Of a stretch of 64,000 nt of DNA, positions 23,701-35,700 are shown piece by piece. The stretch is from Uloborus plumipes. Lineage: Eukaryota > Arthropoda > Arachnida > Araneae > Uloboridae. The notes beneath the pieces were generated by a model. It was not told where the DNA came from. It made no database searches and was given only the letters and a program-made list of their open reading frames with translations. The translations under genes and the position numbers were made by a program. The stretch spans positions 1 through 64,000 of the forward strand of contig JAXGGA010002039.1 in the NCBI GenBank assembly GCA_038373865.1, written 5' to 3'. Numbering within the stretch: the first letter of the stretch is position 1; each line of letters starts with the position of its first letter.

Positions 23701-26700
23701 ATGACTCACAGTGAAAAGTTAAACCTTTTTTAGTGAAGAAAGGTTTTGATCTCATGGATACTAAGCAGATGTTCTCATTAAAGTTGCTTAGCCATCAGAG
23801 GCTTAAAACTTTGCATGTTTTGAAAAAGGTGTTACATGTCTGCAATATTTTTGCAACTTTGTGCTTTAATAATGTTGAACTTTATCACTTATTAAAACTA
23901 AAGAAATCAAACATTTTATTCAGCAGTACCAAATCAATATGTAATTTGAGCACAATAAGATCCAAAAAAAAAACTTTTGGCAAAACTGCCAACAGTTCCA
24001 ATGGAACTAGGACACTGTGCAAATACAAAATTCTACCATTAGCTGGATATAATATGAATATCAAACAAAATGATGACTTAACAAAAAAGGAATCATGATA
24101 CAAAAATTTACAAACATTATTTTTCTAAAAATTCAGGGAAATGCCATGAAATCAAAATTAGCAATTGGATGGCTGAGATTGAAATTTATGTACCAATTTT
24201 TATATATGGGTTCATTGTTGATAGTTTAAATTCTAAACATGCTTGCATTTTTCTTTATATTGATTAATCATGGATGTAAAGATATTTAGAACTCCAAAAG
24301 TCAAAACTATTAGAAACTTCATTTGTATATATCAGAGGCCAGCAAGGTAACTAACTCCATCTCTTTCAGAAGCTTCATTAACAAGAGCACCAAATAATTT
24401 AATTTTTACGTGTTTTAGATCAAAAAATATCCATTCGCCACGCAGTGAGTGCAAAAATTAAAAAATCGTGGTTAAAAAAAAAAGCTCACATTTGTTTCGA
24501 AAAATAAGTTTGTATTCTTGCTCAGTATGATTTGTTTCGTGCATTACTCCAAAAATAAGAAGAAATATCGTAACCTGGAAGCCGATGCTAAAAGATTGCT
24601 GAAAAATTACATGTAAACATTCAAAGTGCACTTTGCACGTGGCATCGAAAAATCACATGAAAATATGCCCAAATTGCTGAGCATTTAGCATATAAAAGTC
24701 AAATTAGTAAGATTTTGTCATTCAAGTTGGAAACAGAACTTGAGCAATGAAATATTTAAAAAATCTAACCTTTTCCAAAATGGCGTTATTTTTTTTTTTT
24801 TTTTGTCGTGGTTGTTACTATAACAATTATTAGTTTTGCTGAATCAATGCCAAGAAGCTATAAAGGGTATGCTGTCCACTGGTTCATAATTGAAAATTGA
24901 AATTTTCTGATCTACTCTTTTTCCCTACAAAGTTCTAAAACCTTTCTTCAAACGAATTTAGGAGCTTTTTTATTCGGTGTGTGTAGTTTAAAATACAATG
25001 AGCAAAACCTTTTTGCTTTTTCTTTCCTCTCTAAGTTGAAAAAAAAAAAGTTTCTTTTTTGTTTTCAAAAAAAAAAAAAAAATTTTTTTCCCGTTTTTCA
25101 CCACAAAAAATCAAATGCACTCGCGGGCCACACATCTCTACGCGGCGGGCCGCATTTGGCCCGCGGGCCGCAGGTTGTGCACCCCTACAGTAGAGCAACA
25201 TTATCAGTGTGAAAAATTATGTAGTCTTTTGTTGCAAGAACTAGTTAAACATTAACTAGGACCTTGAAAGTACAGCAGTACTTTTGCCAGAAACTTGATA
25301 CTAAATTTATTTTTTCTTCTGATTTCTTGACTACCTTTTTCAGTTCAGCATTTTTTTTTTTTTGATTACTTTCTTTTGTTTTAACATTTTTTTATTTTCT
25401 TCCTTAACTTTAGCAACTTGCTTTAATTCACTTTACCGGCAAACTGATATCGGCACTTTATTTGCTGATATGATTCACAATCTGGATAACTATAATGTAA
25501 TACTCCACATATTGGTTTTGCAACATGAGATGGTGTGAGGGAGAAGTTGTGATGGCAGTCTGAAGTGGAGAGATAGAGCGCTCTTAATCATAATGTTAAC
25601 TTGTACTTCGTTCCTTGAAAAAAATCAGAAATATAATGCTAATATTACAAAACTTGACAACATTGAATCAGCGATTCAGTACGTTTTGTGGCAAGTGAAT
25701 AATGATGCTTAAAACAGAGTTTTTTTTTTTAATTTTCAAAATTGTTTTCAGTAAAAATAGGAATAAATTTTATTTACTTGTCTTTTAACAAAGCTTTGAT
25801 GCATGCTCAAAAAAAAAAAAAAAAACTACCAAAAATTGTGCAAAAGGATTCTCATTTTTCGCAAAGTAAAAGACCATACAAACTTGAAAATTGCACATAA
25901 ATGAGCTTTTTAAAATAAAGAAAAACTTTAAACAATACACCTCTGATACCCGTGTTCAATTTACATCACTTTGTATGATTTTCCTCTATTTAATCATAAA
26001 TTCTAAAAATATTAATCAATGAGTTACTTCAACTTTCACATAGTTCAACTGTTCCCACCAAAAAAGTAATTACAATCGATAAAAAAAAAGTTAAGGTTGA
26101 AAAAAAAACTACATGGATTTAATATGCTTTAGTTAGCTTATGTTAAAATAGCTGTTAAATTCTAAAATAATTGAAATTACAAGTTGTGCAAAGTTATTGA
26201 AATCTCTAACAGTGTAGAATTTTTGGCGAAGCTCGTGCTTGATGTCTGTTAGTTCCTAAAAATAAATTTTTACCTAATCAGTTGTTGATCATTAAAATTC
26301 AGCTAAAGAAAAGTCTTAAATAATTCAGTTCCTTCATTCTACCAAACTTTGAGTCTATTTTTCCACAATATATATCTAATAAATAGATCTACCCCCCTTC
26401 CTCAGTAGCTATGACTATTGAGCAAATCACTTTTTACCCAAAAACCAAAGTAGCGAAGAGGTTATTCCAAAATCCTAAACTGCTTCCTATGATTGTTATT
26501 AAAAAAATAATAGTTAATCTGTCCATAGTAAAAGGCATCTTTTTTAAGGTGACAAAGAAATGAGAATAAAAAAATAATGGGTTTCAAATTAATAAATAAA
26601 ATCAAATAGCGTGAAAAAAAAAATCAAGATTTTCGAATGAAAACCTGAGTTGGAAAAAAAGAAGAAGTCTCCAAAAAAGTAGCTCCAGTGAAAATAAGTT

Positions 26701-29700
26701 GCTTTTTAGCCTGTTTGTGATCAAAAAAAGTCTCCTAAGTCGCCTAGAGTCAAAAAAAGCAGCAAAAAGTAGTATTTAAGTAGCCTGTGGCAACCCTGAA
26801 CTAACGACTGCTTATTTTCATTAAATTTACTCCAGTTACAGAGGTACATGAATGATCATACCAGTTTTGCTTGAAAAAATCCCTTCCCCCTATACATTTT
26901 GGGGTCCTTAGTTTGATTTGTTTTAGTTAATCTATTTCAGGGTTGGGTTTTTGACGTCAAAAACCAGTTTTTGACATGACATGTCGAAAACCTGTCGAAA
27001 ACCCGTCGAAAACCTGTCAAAAACGTCGAAAACCTGTCGAAAACGTCAAAAACCTGTCGAAAACCTATCTAAAACTCAAATACAATGGTTATTGAGATTT
27101 TTTATAAACATGTAAGGTTTCTCATCCTGAAAAATCTTAAATAAAAATTTATACATCTTATCAATCAAGTTTAATAAGCATTAAATTAATAAATTTAATG
27201 AAAATTATTTCTCATTCTTTTAAACTAACTTGTTTTATTGTGAAAAAAGTTAAATATTGAAACTTAAATACAGCTTTTAAAGTAGTTTTGTTTTTAAATG
27301 TTTATATAACTATCAATTAGTTATCTTATCAATCAAGTTTAATAAAAATTAAATTAATAAATTTAATGAAAATTCACATTCTTTTAAATTAACTTGTTAT
27401 GGAGTGAAAAAAAGTTACAAATATTAGAACTTAAATTCAAATTTTAGAGTAGTTTTGTTTAAATGTCTTAATAACTATCAATTAGTTATCTTATCAATCA
27501 AGTTTAATTAAAATTAAATTAATAAATTTAAGAAAAATTAATTCGCATTCTTTTAAATTAACTTGTAATGCCGTGAAAAAGTTACAAATATTAAAACTTA
27601 AATCTAGTTTTTAAAGAAGTTTTGTTTAAATTCAGTTTTGTTGTACCAGCAAGTCAAAGAATTGCAAGTACAACTGAAGCCATTAGCAGATACCCGAAAT
27701 ATGGTACAAGGAGACGACGCAACACTGGCTGATGTCTGTCGAGTATGACATTCCCTAGCAGAGAATTCTAGTCTTTCTCCACATCATGATGCTGTAATGA
27801 AACGCCTCTCTTCATATCTTCAACCATTTCACTATTTGGCGTACCTACTGCACCCAATATATAAAGGAGAAATCCTAAATGATGAGCAAAAGGAAATAGC
27901 TCGAAAATGGTTGCTTGAAATCCAACCAAATTTCTTTTGAGCATTTAATTGGATTTGAAGCCGAATCTGCCCCTTATCCCGGTAGCTACTTTGTAGTTCA
28001 GAATATCCCAGCAAAAACATGGTGGAAAAGTTTAAAAAAAACAACATCTCTGCCGAATTTGTACAGCTGATGGTACAATTACATTCCAGCCCATGTAGCT
28101 CAGCGTCTATCGGGAGAATCTTCTCGAGTTTCAGACTCGTATACATTCTAAACTCAGAAATAGACTTGGCGTCCAAAAAGCATCAAAACTGGTCTTTTGT
28201 TATTGCATGCTCCGCGGGAAAAACGATTTAGATTGGGACTAAATACCTTAAGTAACTGTTAACTTAAGATGGTTTATTTTATGTATGTAAGTCTACAAAT
28301 AATACCAGGCAAATAAACACTATGCAATTTCTGCTTTCTAAAATTTATAAATTGTAATTAGGTTTATGTTTTAATACACTGTTATTTATAATTAATTTTT
28401 ATTCTATAATGATAGTAGCTCATTCATTTATTTTATTTTCCACATGTAAGCATCTTGTAGTATCCCAATTGAAGGGCTCGAGAGTAAATAATGGTATCGG
28501 ACAAATTTTAAAAATCGGACTTTCAAATTAAAATTAAAAAAAAAATCACTTGTAAAAATTTATTAAGTATACCCAAGACACACAGCACTTAATTAATGTA
28601 CCCACTTCATTTTTAAAATAAAAAAAACCTGTTACAGTAAATTCTCAAAGCAATAAAACCATATTCAAAAGCCATATATTTGATTTTTTAAAATGCTAGT
28701 TACCATTATTTACTCCCGAGCCCTTCAATTATGTTTAGGATTGCTTATTACTTTATTTCAATAACCTAAGATTCCAAAAGTTTACTTCAGTGTCTGAAAT
28801 CAGAAATTGTAAAATTCATTTGAAAATGTATTTTGATTATCAATATCAAAATTAAACATGTTTTGGACATAAATTTAGGTTTTTGACAATTATGTCAAAA
28901 ACCATGTCAAAAAGGGGTTTTTGACATGACGGTAAAAACCACGGTTAAAACCGGATAAAACCTCCGACTGTCAAAAACTTGCCAACCCCGATCTATTTGC
29001 ACGATTTACTGGCACATGTGTGTAAACTTGTTTGTAATAATGAGCAATCTTTTTTTAGTTTTTTATCCAAATTTTATGTACTGTTGTGATTTTGTGTTAT
29101 AGTTTGAATATTTGCAAATGTTATTCATTTTTAAGAGATTGCATTGTATACATTAGTGTTTTTTATCTATATTGCTAATTATCAGGGGAATTTGCTTATC
29201 CTTTTACCCTAGCACCTTATTCTTCAGATAATCTGGAGTTTGCTGTATAAAAACTGAAACAAAGATGTAAATATATGTATTTTACAACTCATTTTTTCTT
29301 TTGTTTTAAATTGTTACTTATTCATGTAATGCAAACAGGACTTGCATCATTTAGTATTTAAAATGTTTGGAAATTAAAATTGGGAAAAATCAAAGAGCTA
29401 CATGATTCTGGTAATTACGTTCGAACTGGATCTCCAGAGGGTTAAACACGTTATCATGGATTTGTTAAAAGGGGAAAATCTCAATGCCATGGCACCTTGT
29501 CTTGCAATGGATAAGTTTAAGTACTATTCATTTGCAGGATAACAATAGTCTAATGTCGTTGTTCACAATTTGCAGGTAAAAAAAAAACATGACTCGTGCT
29601 GGGTTGAGTGTAAAAAAATCATGAGTTATTTGAAAGAATTAAAAAAAAATAGTTTTCAAAAATTTAATCAGGTTTTTTAATTTTAATCTTTTTTTTTTTT

Positions 29701-32700
29701 TTTTGAAATTTCAGTTTGTACTTTATATTTATTAATGTAGTCTAGGTTATAAAATTGTTATTTTTAATAATTAAAAAGCCATTTCTGCCAACCCCTAGGT
29801 ACGCCACTGCTCCTAAGTAGTTTATATTAAAAAAAAATATGTAATTTAAATTGTTTCAATGTAAAGTAATTTATTTGAATTTATTTTAGTACCAAGGATC
29901 CTGGCCAACAGCCATTTACATTCCAAGTTGGATTGGGCAAAGTTATTCGAGGTAATGTTCTTGTTATATTTAACTGTTAAAAAGCTCATACATTCAAATG
30001 GACATTGTTTTTTTAAAGCAATGAAATCGATTCTGATAAATTTATTTTGAAAGAGGGGGAAGTCTCCTATTTAAACTCAGTTTTGCTTTCTGTAGTTTTG
30101 AAACTTGAGTTTACTTTAAAGTTTCACTTTTTTTTCTTTAATTTATGAAATAGTCGAGACAATTTCATTCTTTAATAAATTTCAAGACTACTTTTAGACC
30201 ACATTTGTATCAAAAAATTAAGTTACCATTCAATTTTAAACTTATACCAAAGAGATTTAGAAAGAAAGTAGATTTTTCATTTAAGTAATTACCTACTTTG
30301 AATTTCTTTTTATTGATTGTATCTATCAACACAAATATTTAGCATGTTCATTAATAATCTTTCAATATTTAGTGATGACAAAAATTTCCTTCTCTGCAGC
30401 CTGTATTGTACTATTAGTTGTGTCCGCAAAGATTGATGTGTGGTAAAAAGACAGTTTAGACTTAATGAGCATGTTAAAAAGGAACAAATTCAGGGTTCTT
30501 GCCAGAGGAAATTCGGGTCCGTTAACGGACCCTTCACAAAAATACGATCATGCAAAACCAACCCTTCACAAAAATACGATCAAGCAAAACCAACCTTTCA
30601 CAAAATGCTGATCAAACAAAACACATTTCACACATTATTCATTCAAGAAGCAAATCTGAAATAAAAATAACGCATAGCATACTTTTGTGAAAGAAGCCCA
30701 CAACTTTAAGCCTTTTCTGAAGTTAAAGAAGCCAATCGCTTATCCGACAATTTTGCAAAAAAAAAAAGTCGGCACTTCCTGCCTGCCATACTTTGGGCAA
30801 GCGATAAATACTTTAATGTGTAGCACTTTTTGTTGGTTTCTTTTAAAGAAATTAACAACTTAAAAAAGGTAGTTGTTTTGCTTTACTAGTTCTGCTTGTT
30901 TGTTTTATCATATGCAAATCAAAATGGCTTGCTGCGATGTTGCTGTTATAGATTTCTCTGGAAATGCAGAGTAAGGATTTTTCTCCCTGCTCTTGACTTA
31001 AACAAAAAGGAAATAATAATTATAGCAATTATCTGCGAAATGAATTTAGAACTGCAAACAGATAGCTAGGGTTAGAGAAAAAATGGGATTGCTTCTGGTA
31101 GAGTGATCAGCTATTTAAAATTATCGCCATCTGACCTCTTTGGTGCAACGTTTTGACCTTATTTTGGCAGAAAATTGTCTGGATTTTTTTTGATGCTTAC
31201 AAGGGTGGTGTTTTGGTTATATTCAGGAATTAATGTATTTTTTCGTCTGTTAATATTGGAAGTTCGGTATTGTCTGTTTTGTTACGTCTCCCTACCGAAT
31301 TTTTTCTTCCGTATTTTCGGCGAATATGTCGGTGATTATTAATGACATTCATCATATAAACCTGATGAAATGTAACTCTAAAATTATTTGACTTTAATAA
31401 ATTATTAATTTACCGTTTTTTTCTTCTGATGCTTTCATTTTGAAAAATGTGATCTCTGCATCCGATATGAAAATCGAATTTTACTTATTTTCAAGCTATT
31501 ACTCTTTATTAGGAGGCAAATAAATGAAAATTTGCTTTAATTTTTGTTCACATCGCTATTTTAAATTTTTTAAAGCAAAATTAACTGATCTTTTGTGAGT
31601 CTAAATGTTAAATGCTGAATGGATCGTTTCATTTTATTTTTGCATTAATTGTGTTAACAGACATTTCTAATATGTTTATCATAGACCTTTAAAATGCAAT
31701 TGTAAAAAGATCGTTTACATTCCATTCTTATGCTTTTGATGCCATCACTTTGAAAACTGCAATCTCTTTGCATCCGCGGCAGGAATCTGATTTTTCACAT
31801 TTTTGATGTTTAATATGCTTTTTTAAGAGGAAAATTCATGATATGTGTTTTTATTTTTTATTAAACGGGGGGGGGGGGGGCAGTCTTTATTAGTGGCTGA
31901 AATGGAACATATTCCAGCTTTACAAAACAAAAGCAAAATAAAGAAGGGGGGGGGGGGGCTGAATGAAGTGAGGATTGGGTTGAGCTTCCTGCCCCATTTG
32001 ATTTTTATCCTAGCTAGTAGACAGGATTATTTTTAGATTGGCTCCTAACACTTTTTTCTGGGTTTCTTACTGGTGAAGCTTTACTTCAAAGGTGTTTTTG
32101 TATTTTTAAAAACTTAAAGGTAAGTTGTATACAAATAAAAATTAATTAATAACTGAAATTTCTAATTTAAAAAAAAATAAAAAAAATCCGATTTAAATCA
32201 AAAAAATCTGATTTAAATCAAAAAAATCCGATTTTTTTGAAAAAATCATTGATTTTTTTACACCCTGCCTAACAGCAATTAAGTGAAAATTGTTTTTTTG
32301 TTCAATATAACTTGTTGTGAATGAGAAAGTTCAGTAAAAACAATAGGGTAGTTTTCGATTTATTTTTATATGATAGAGCAACAGACATGAACATCAACGG
32401 CGAAAAAATTTTTGCGCTGCGACAAGTAATTTTTTTAAAAATAATTTTTAAATTTCAAGCGGCTGTGACGTCACTGGGCATTCGTTGGCGCTTTTGAACT
32501 TTCCACTAAGGCGAAGAAAGAGCGAGAAGCTTTAGATGCGAGGAGCGCGAGAAACCGGTTTCTCCGGCTTCCGCACTGTTGTTCGCTCTACACTGCCGTA
32601 AGTTTTTTTTCTCGCCAAGTGATGCGTTCTAAAAATTTGACTACGGATTTCGCCAAAAAATATCAAAACAATCACCCCTAGCAGGGTATTGGAGTGCTCT

Positions 32701-35700
32701 TTGATAAATCCAGCTTTAAATAGTGAATTAGTAGACTTTAAGGTATTGATTACGGAAGGAGAAAATCCCGCAATGAAACGATAATATAGCAAAAATCCAA
32801 TTTTTATGGATGAAAGGCTGAAAGTTACTGCCCTCTGACGTCACGGGTTTCGGTTTCAAGGCGCGCTTTTTTTTGCGCGTGGGTTTTTAAAAAAATCATT
32901 AAGAATCAACCGTTGTGTTTTAAAATTCGGCAATGGTGAATTTTTGTGTTTTGTAAGCCTCTTAACAATATCTAGTAGTTAAAAAAGGGATATTCAATAG
33001 GTCACAACTACCCTATTTTATGGTCTTCTTTCTTGTAATTTTTGATCATTAGTAAAATGATAGAAATTCCATTTTCAGTTTAAAAGTAAACATTGTTTTG
33101 TATTTCTCCCATGCTATTAATTGCATTTTCAATGTTATTTAAAAGAATTCAACTTCATTTTCCCAAAATTTTATGTGACAAGGTAATTAATTATGTGGGG
33201 AGGGTTGTTTTCTTAAAACAATTAAACTTAAAAGTGCCAGGTTAATTATTGTCAGTTGCGGATTAGGTGGGGTAAATTAAGTCTGCTGATTAATTCATCT
33301 TATACTAACATTAAATTGCATCTGTTCACTTGAAGCTTTTTTTTCATTAGTTTAAGAAGAAGCATTGCTAACTTTTTGCCAAATTTGGTTTTCCTGATCC
33401 CTTGCATTCAAACATTTTGGTTTTGACAAATAAGATTTTTTAGTGTGTTCATTTATCGTTTAGGGCTGCCCTTAATATGTCAGTTTTTTCTCAATGAATT
33501 TTAAATCATCACGCTTTCATATGTTATGCTTTTTTTTTCAGAAGCATACTGTTATAAAAAGGATAACATCACACTTCTTCCTCTCAAAACGTGGCATAAT
33601 TTAGTTCCTTTTAAAGTTAGCACTTTAGTGATTTTTTTTTTTTATTTATATAATTAATATCTGTGTATAGATACATCTTCATGTGTTATGAGGAAGCTCT
33701 CAATAAAAAAAAAAAAAAATATTCGCCTATATAGACCTCTTAGCACCTACAGCCCTTAAATTTGCTAAATTATTATGGACAGTATTAGAAATAAGAATTG
33801 AAATCTAGGCGACATGATGACAACTCATACAAATTTCTAAGCATCAAAACGAACAACTTAGCGCCAGTTTTAATGACTCGAATTTCAAAATCAGAATTTA
33901 AAAACATCATTTAATAGACTGTCTAAATGCATTGTTGTATGCTACATAACATACTGGGGATTGCATATTTATAAAATATAGAAAAGGAAATGATATTTTA
34001 ATGACAAAATGGATTGTATAAAAAAATCTTCAAATTGGATCAATCACTGGTCTTAATCACAGGAAAGGAAAGCTTCAATGTGATTTAAAGCTTTAGGTGT
34101 CAAATTTGGCACCTAAGGTTGGAAATCTAGGAATAGAATAAAAAACATTGGTCGCAGAATGTGACTAACAAACTCTTAATTCTAACACTGATTATGGACC
34201 ACAAGCAATCTCTAACCTTGTAATCTTTCTCTGTCATGATAAGATGTATGACATTCTACCCTACAAAAATATTAGTTATAATAACGATAATGATGTGAAA
34301 CAAAATAGGAGTATCTTTCCATCTCTTATATTGTCTGACAGGACGTTGTGTCAACACTCAACTTTGTACTTTAAGCATGTACTAAATTTCTCGTGTAACA
34401 TGAAAGTAAAAATGATCCCTCCCGTTTCAATCCTTCAATAGAAAATATGAAATATCTACTCCTACCTCTCTCACCAAATTCAGGGTTGCCACAGGATACT
34501 TAAATGCTACTTTTTGCTACTTTTTTGGACACAAGGCGACTTTAGCTACTTTTTTATGCAAAAACAGGCCAAAAAGCTACTTTTTTTCACTGAATCTGCT
34601 TTTTTGGAGACTTTTTCCCCCCTGATGTAAGTTTTCTTTTGAAACACCTGGAGATTTTCTTTCACCTATGGTTTTAAATAATTTTCATTTCAAGAATAAA
34701 ACCTTTTCTAAATAGACGTTATGGGCTGCACCGATCCACTGCATCCAATCAACAAGTTAGGCGTGGCTTAAGTGATGCGAAAACAAAAGTCAATCTTGTA
34801 TGGAATTATTTTGTATTCTTCGTACATTACTGATATCTACGCTTTTCCAAAAGCTGAAACCTTATACAGTGCGATGCAAAAGAGTAGACAAAATGCAAAT
34901 ATATGAATAAAAAGAAAACTATTCAGCAAAATGCTTTTAAATTTCTGCTGCAGGTAGACGATATTGTCCCAAATACGTGTGTGGAGTTTTTAAAAAAATA
35001 ACCGAAACAAAAATCGGAAATTACAAAAAACATTTTTTTTTTTGCTGTTGCAAAAGTTTAGACAAAAGTCAGATTTTATGCAACTTGAAAGTAATTGTTG
35101 GAGGAAAGGTGGGACTTTTTGCTTCGACTTTAAGGTGCAGAGATTGCTGAATGAATAATCAAACTTCTATATCTCTGTAGTTCTTGTGTAAAGAAGAGGA
35201 GAAAGTTCAGAAGCCGAAATTTGGAAATGAATCCACTTTGCTGATTTTTCGTCTTTTAAGTTGGCCCTAGTATGATAGTACATTGTTTTTTACTTTGTGG
35301 AGAGCAAATTCAGACATGTGTATTGATCAAAAAGGCCAAGAAAAATTATATTTCTTAAGGATGAAGGAATTGTAAAAACTGCTCAAACTGGCGATTCACC
35401 CCTTAATCCTACAAGATTTCTACTTGGGTCAAAAACAGCATGTGACAGCTAAGTAGACAAACAACTGAATCGAAATGCCCCCCCCCCCCCAAAAAAAAAA
35501 AGAATTGTGCTTGAGCCTCTTCGGAAACAGTGTCCCAACTAAGCCAGATTTTAATGGTAAAAGTAGCACAGCTTATGCTCATCAAATATTTTCTCTAGTC
35601 AAGCTAATAGAATTATAATCCATCTAAGCCACCCAAATTTTAATAATTTTCATCAGAGAAAGAAACATTCATTTTTAGTCACATTTAGCCTCATGGTAAT

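Larger units (their letters stand above)
26938..28990 (+). mobile_element. hAT element with transposase C-terminal relic
   Basis: Perfect 8-bp flank ATCTATTT (26930-26937, 28991-28998). Ends CAGGGTTGGGTTTTTGACG and the complement of TTGCCAACCCCG are related. The left end has tandem CCTGTCGAAAA words (26980-27070); the right end has GTCAAAAACC words. Three tandem repeats of about 166 bp begin at 27155, 27323 and 27488. A transposase relic follows at 27700-28231. Confidence 0.88.
29952..33786. other. FKBP intron 2, first half
   Basis: Holds the 30491 repeat cluster, the 32180 terminus and the 32346-33013 MITE listed separately. Otherwise AT-rich with G14 runs at about 31867 and 31947. Nothing else recognised. 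Confidence 0.5.

Noticed and set aside
23733..24098. 121-codon gene within intron 1
   Set aside because: Lies inside the nested hAT 23318-25187, Lys/Leu-rich by composition, no motif.
26980..27070. CRISPR-like short direct repeats
   Set aside because: CCTGTCGAAAA words are subterminal repeats of a hAT element, with no spacers.
32532..32792. 86-codon - strand gene
   Set aside because: Lies wholly inside a MITE with TA flanks, lacks any domain; repeated copies can make it look conserved.
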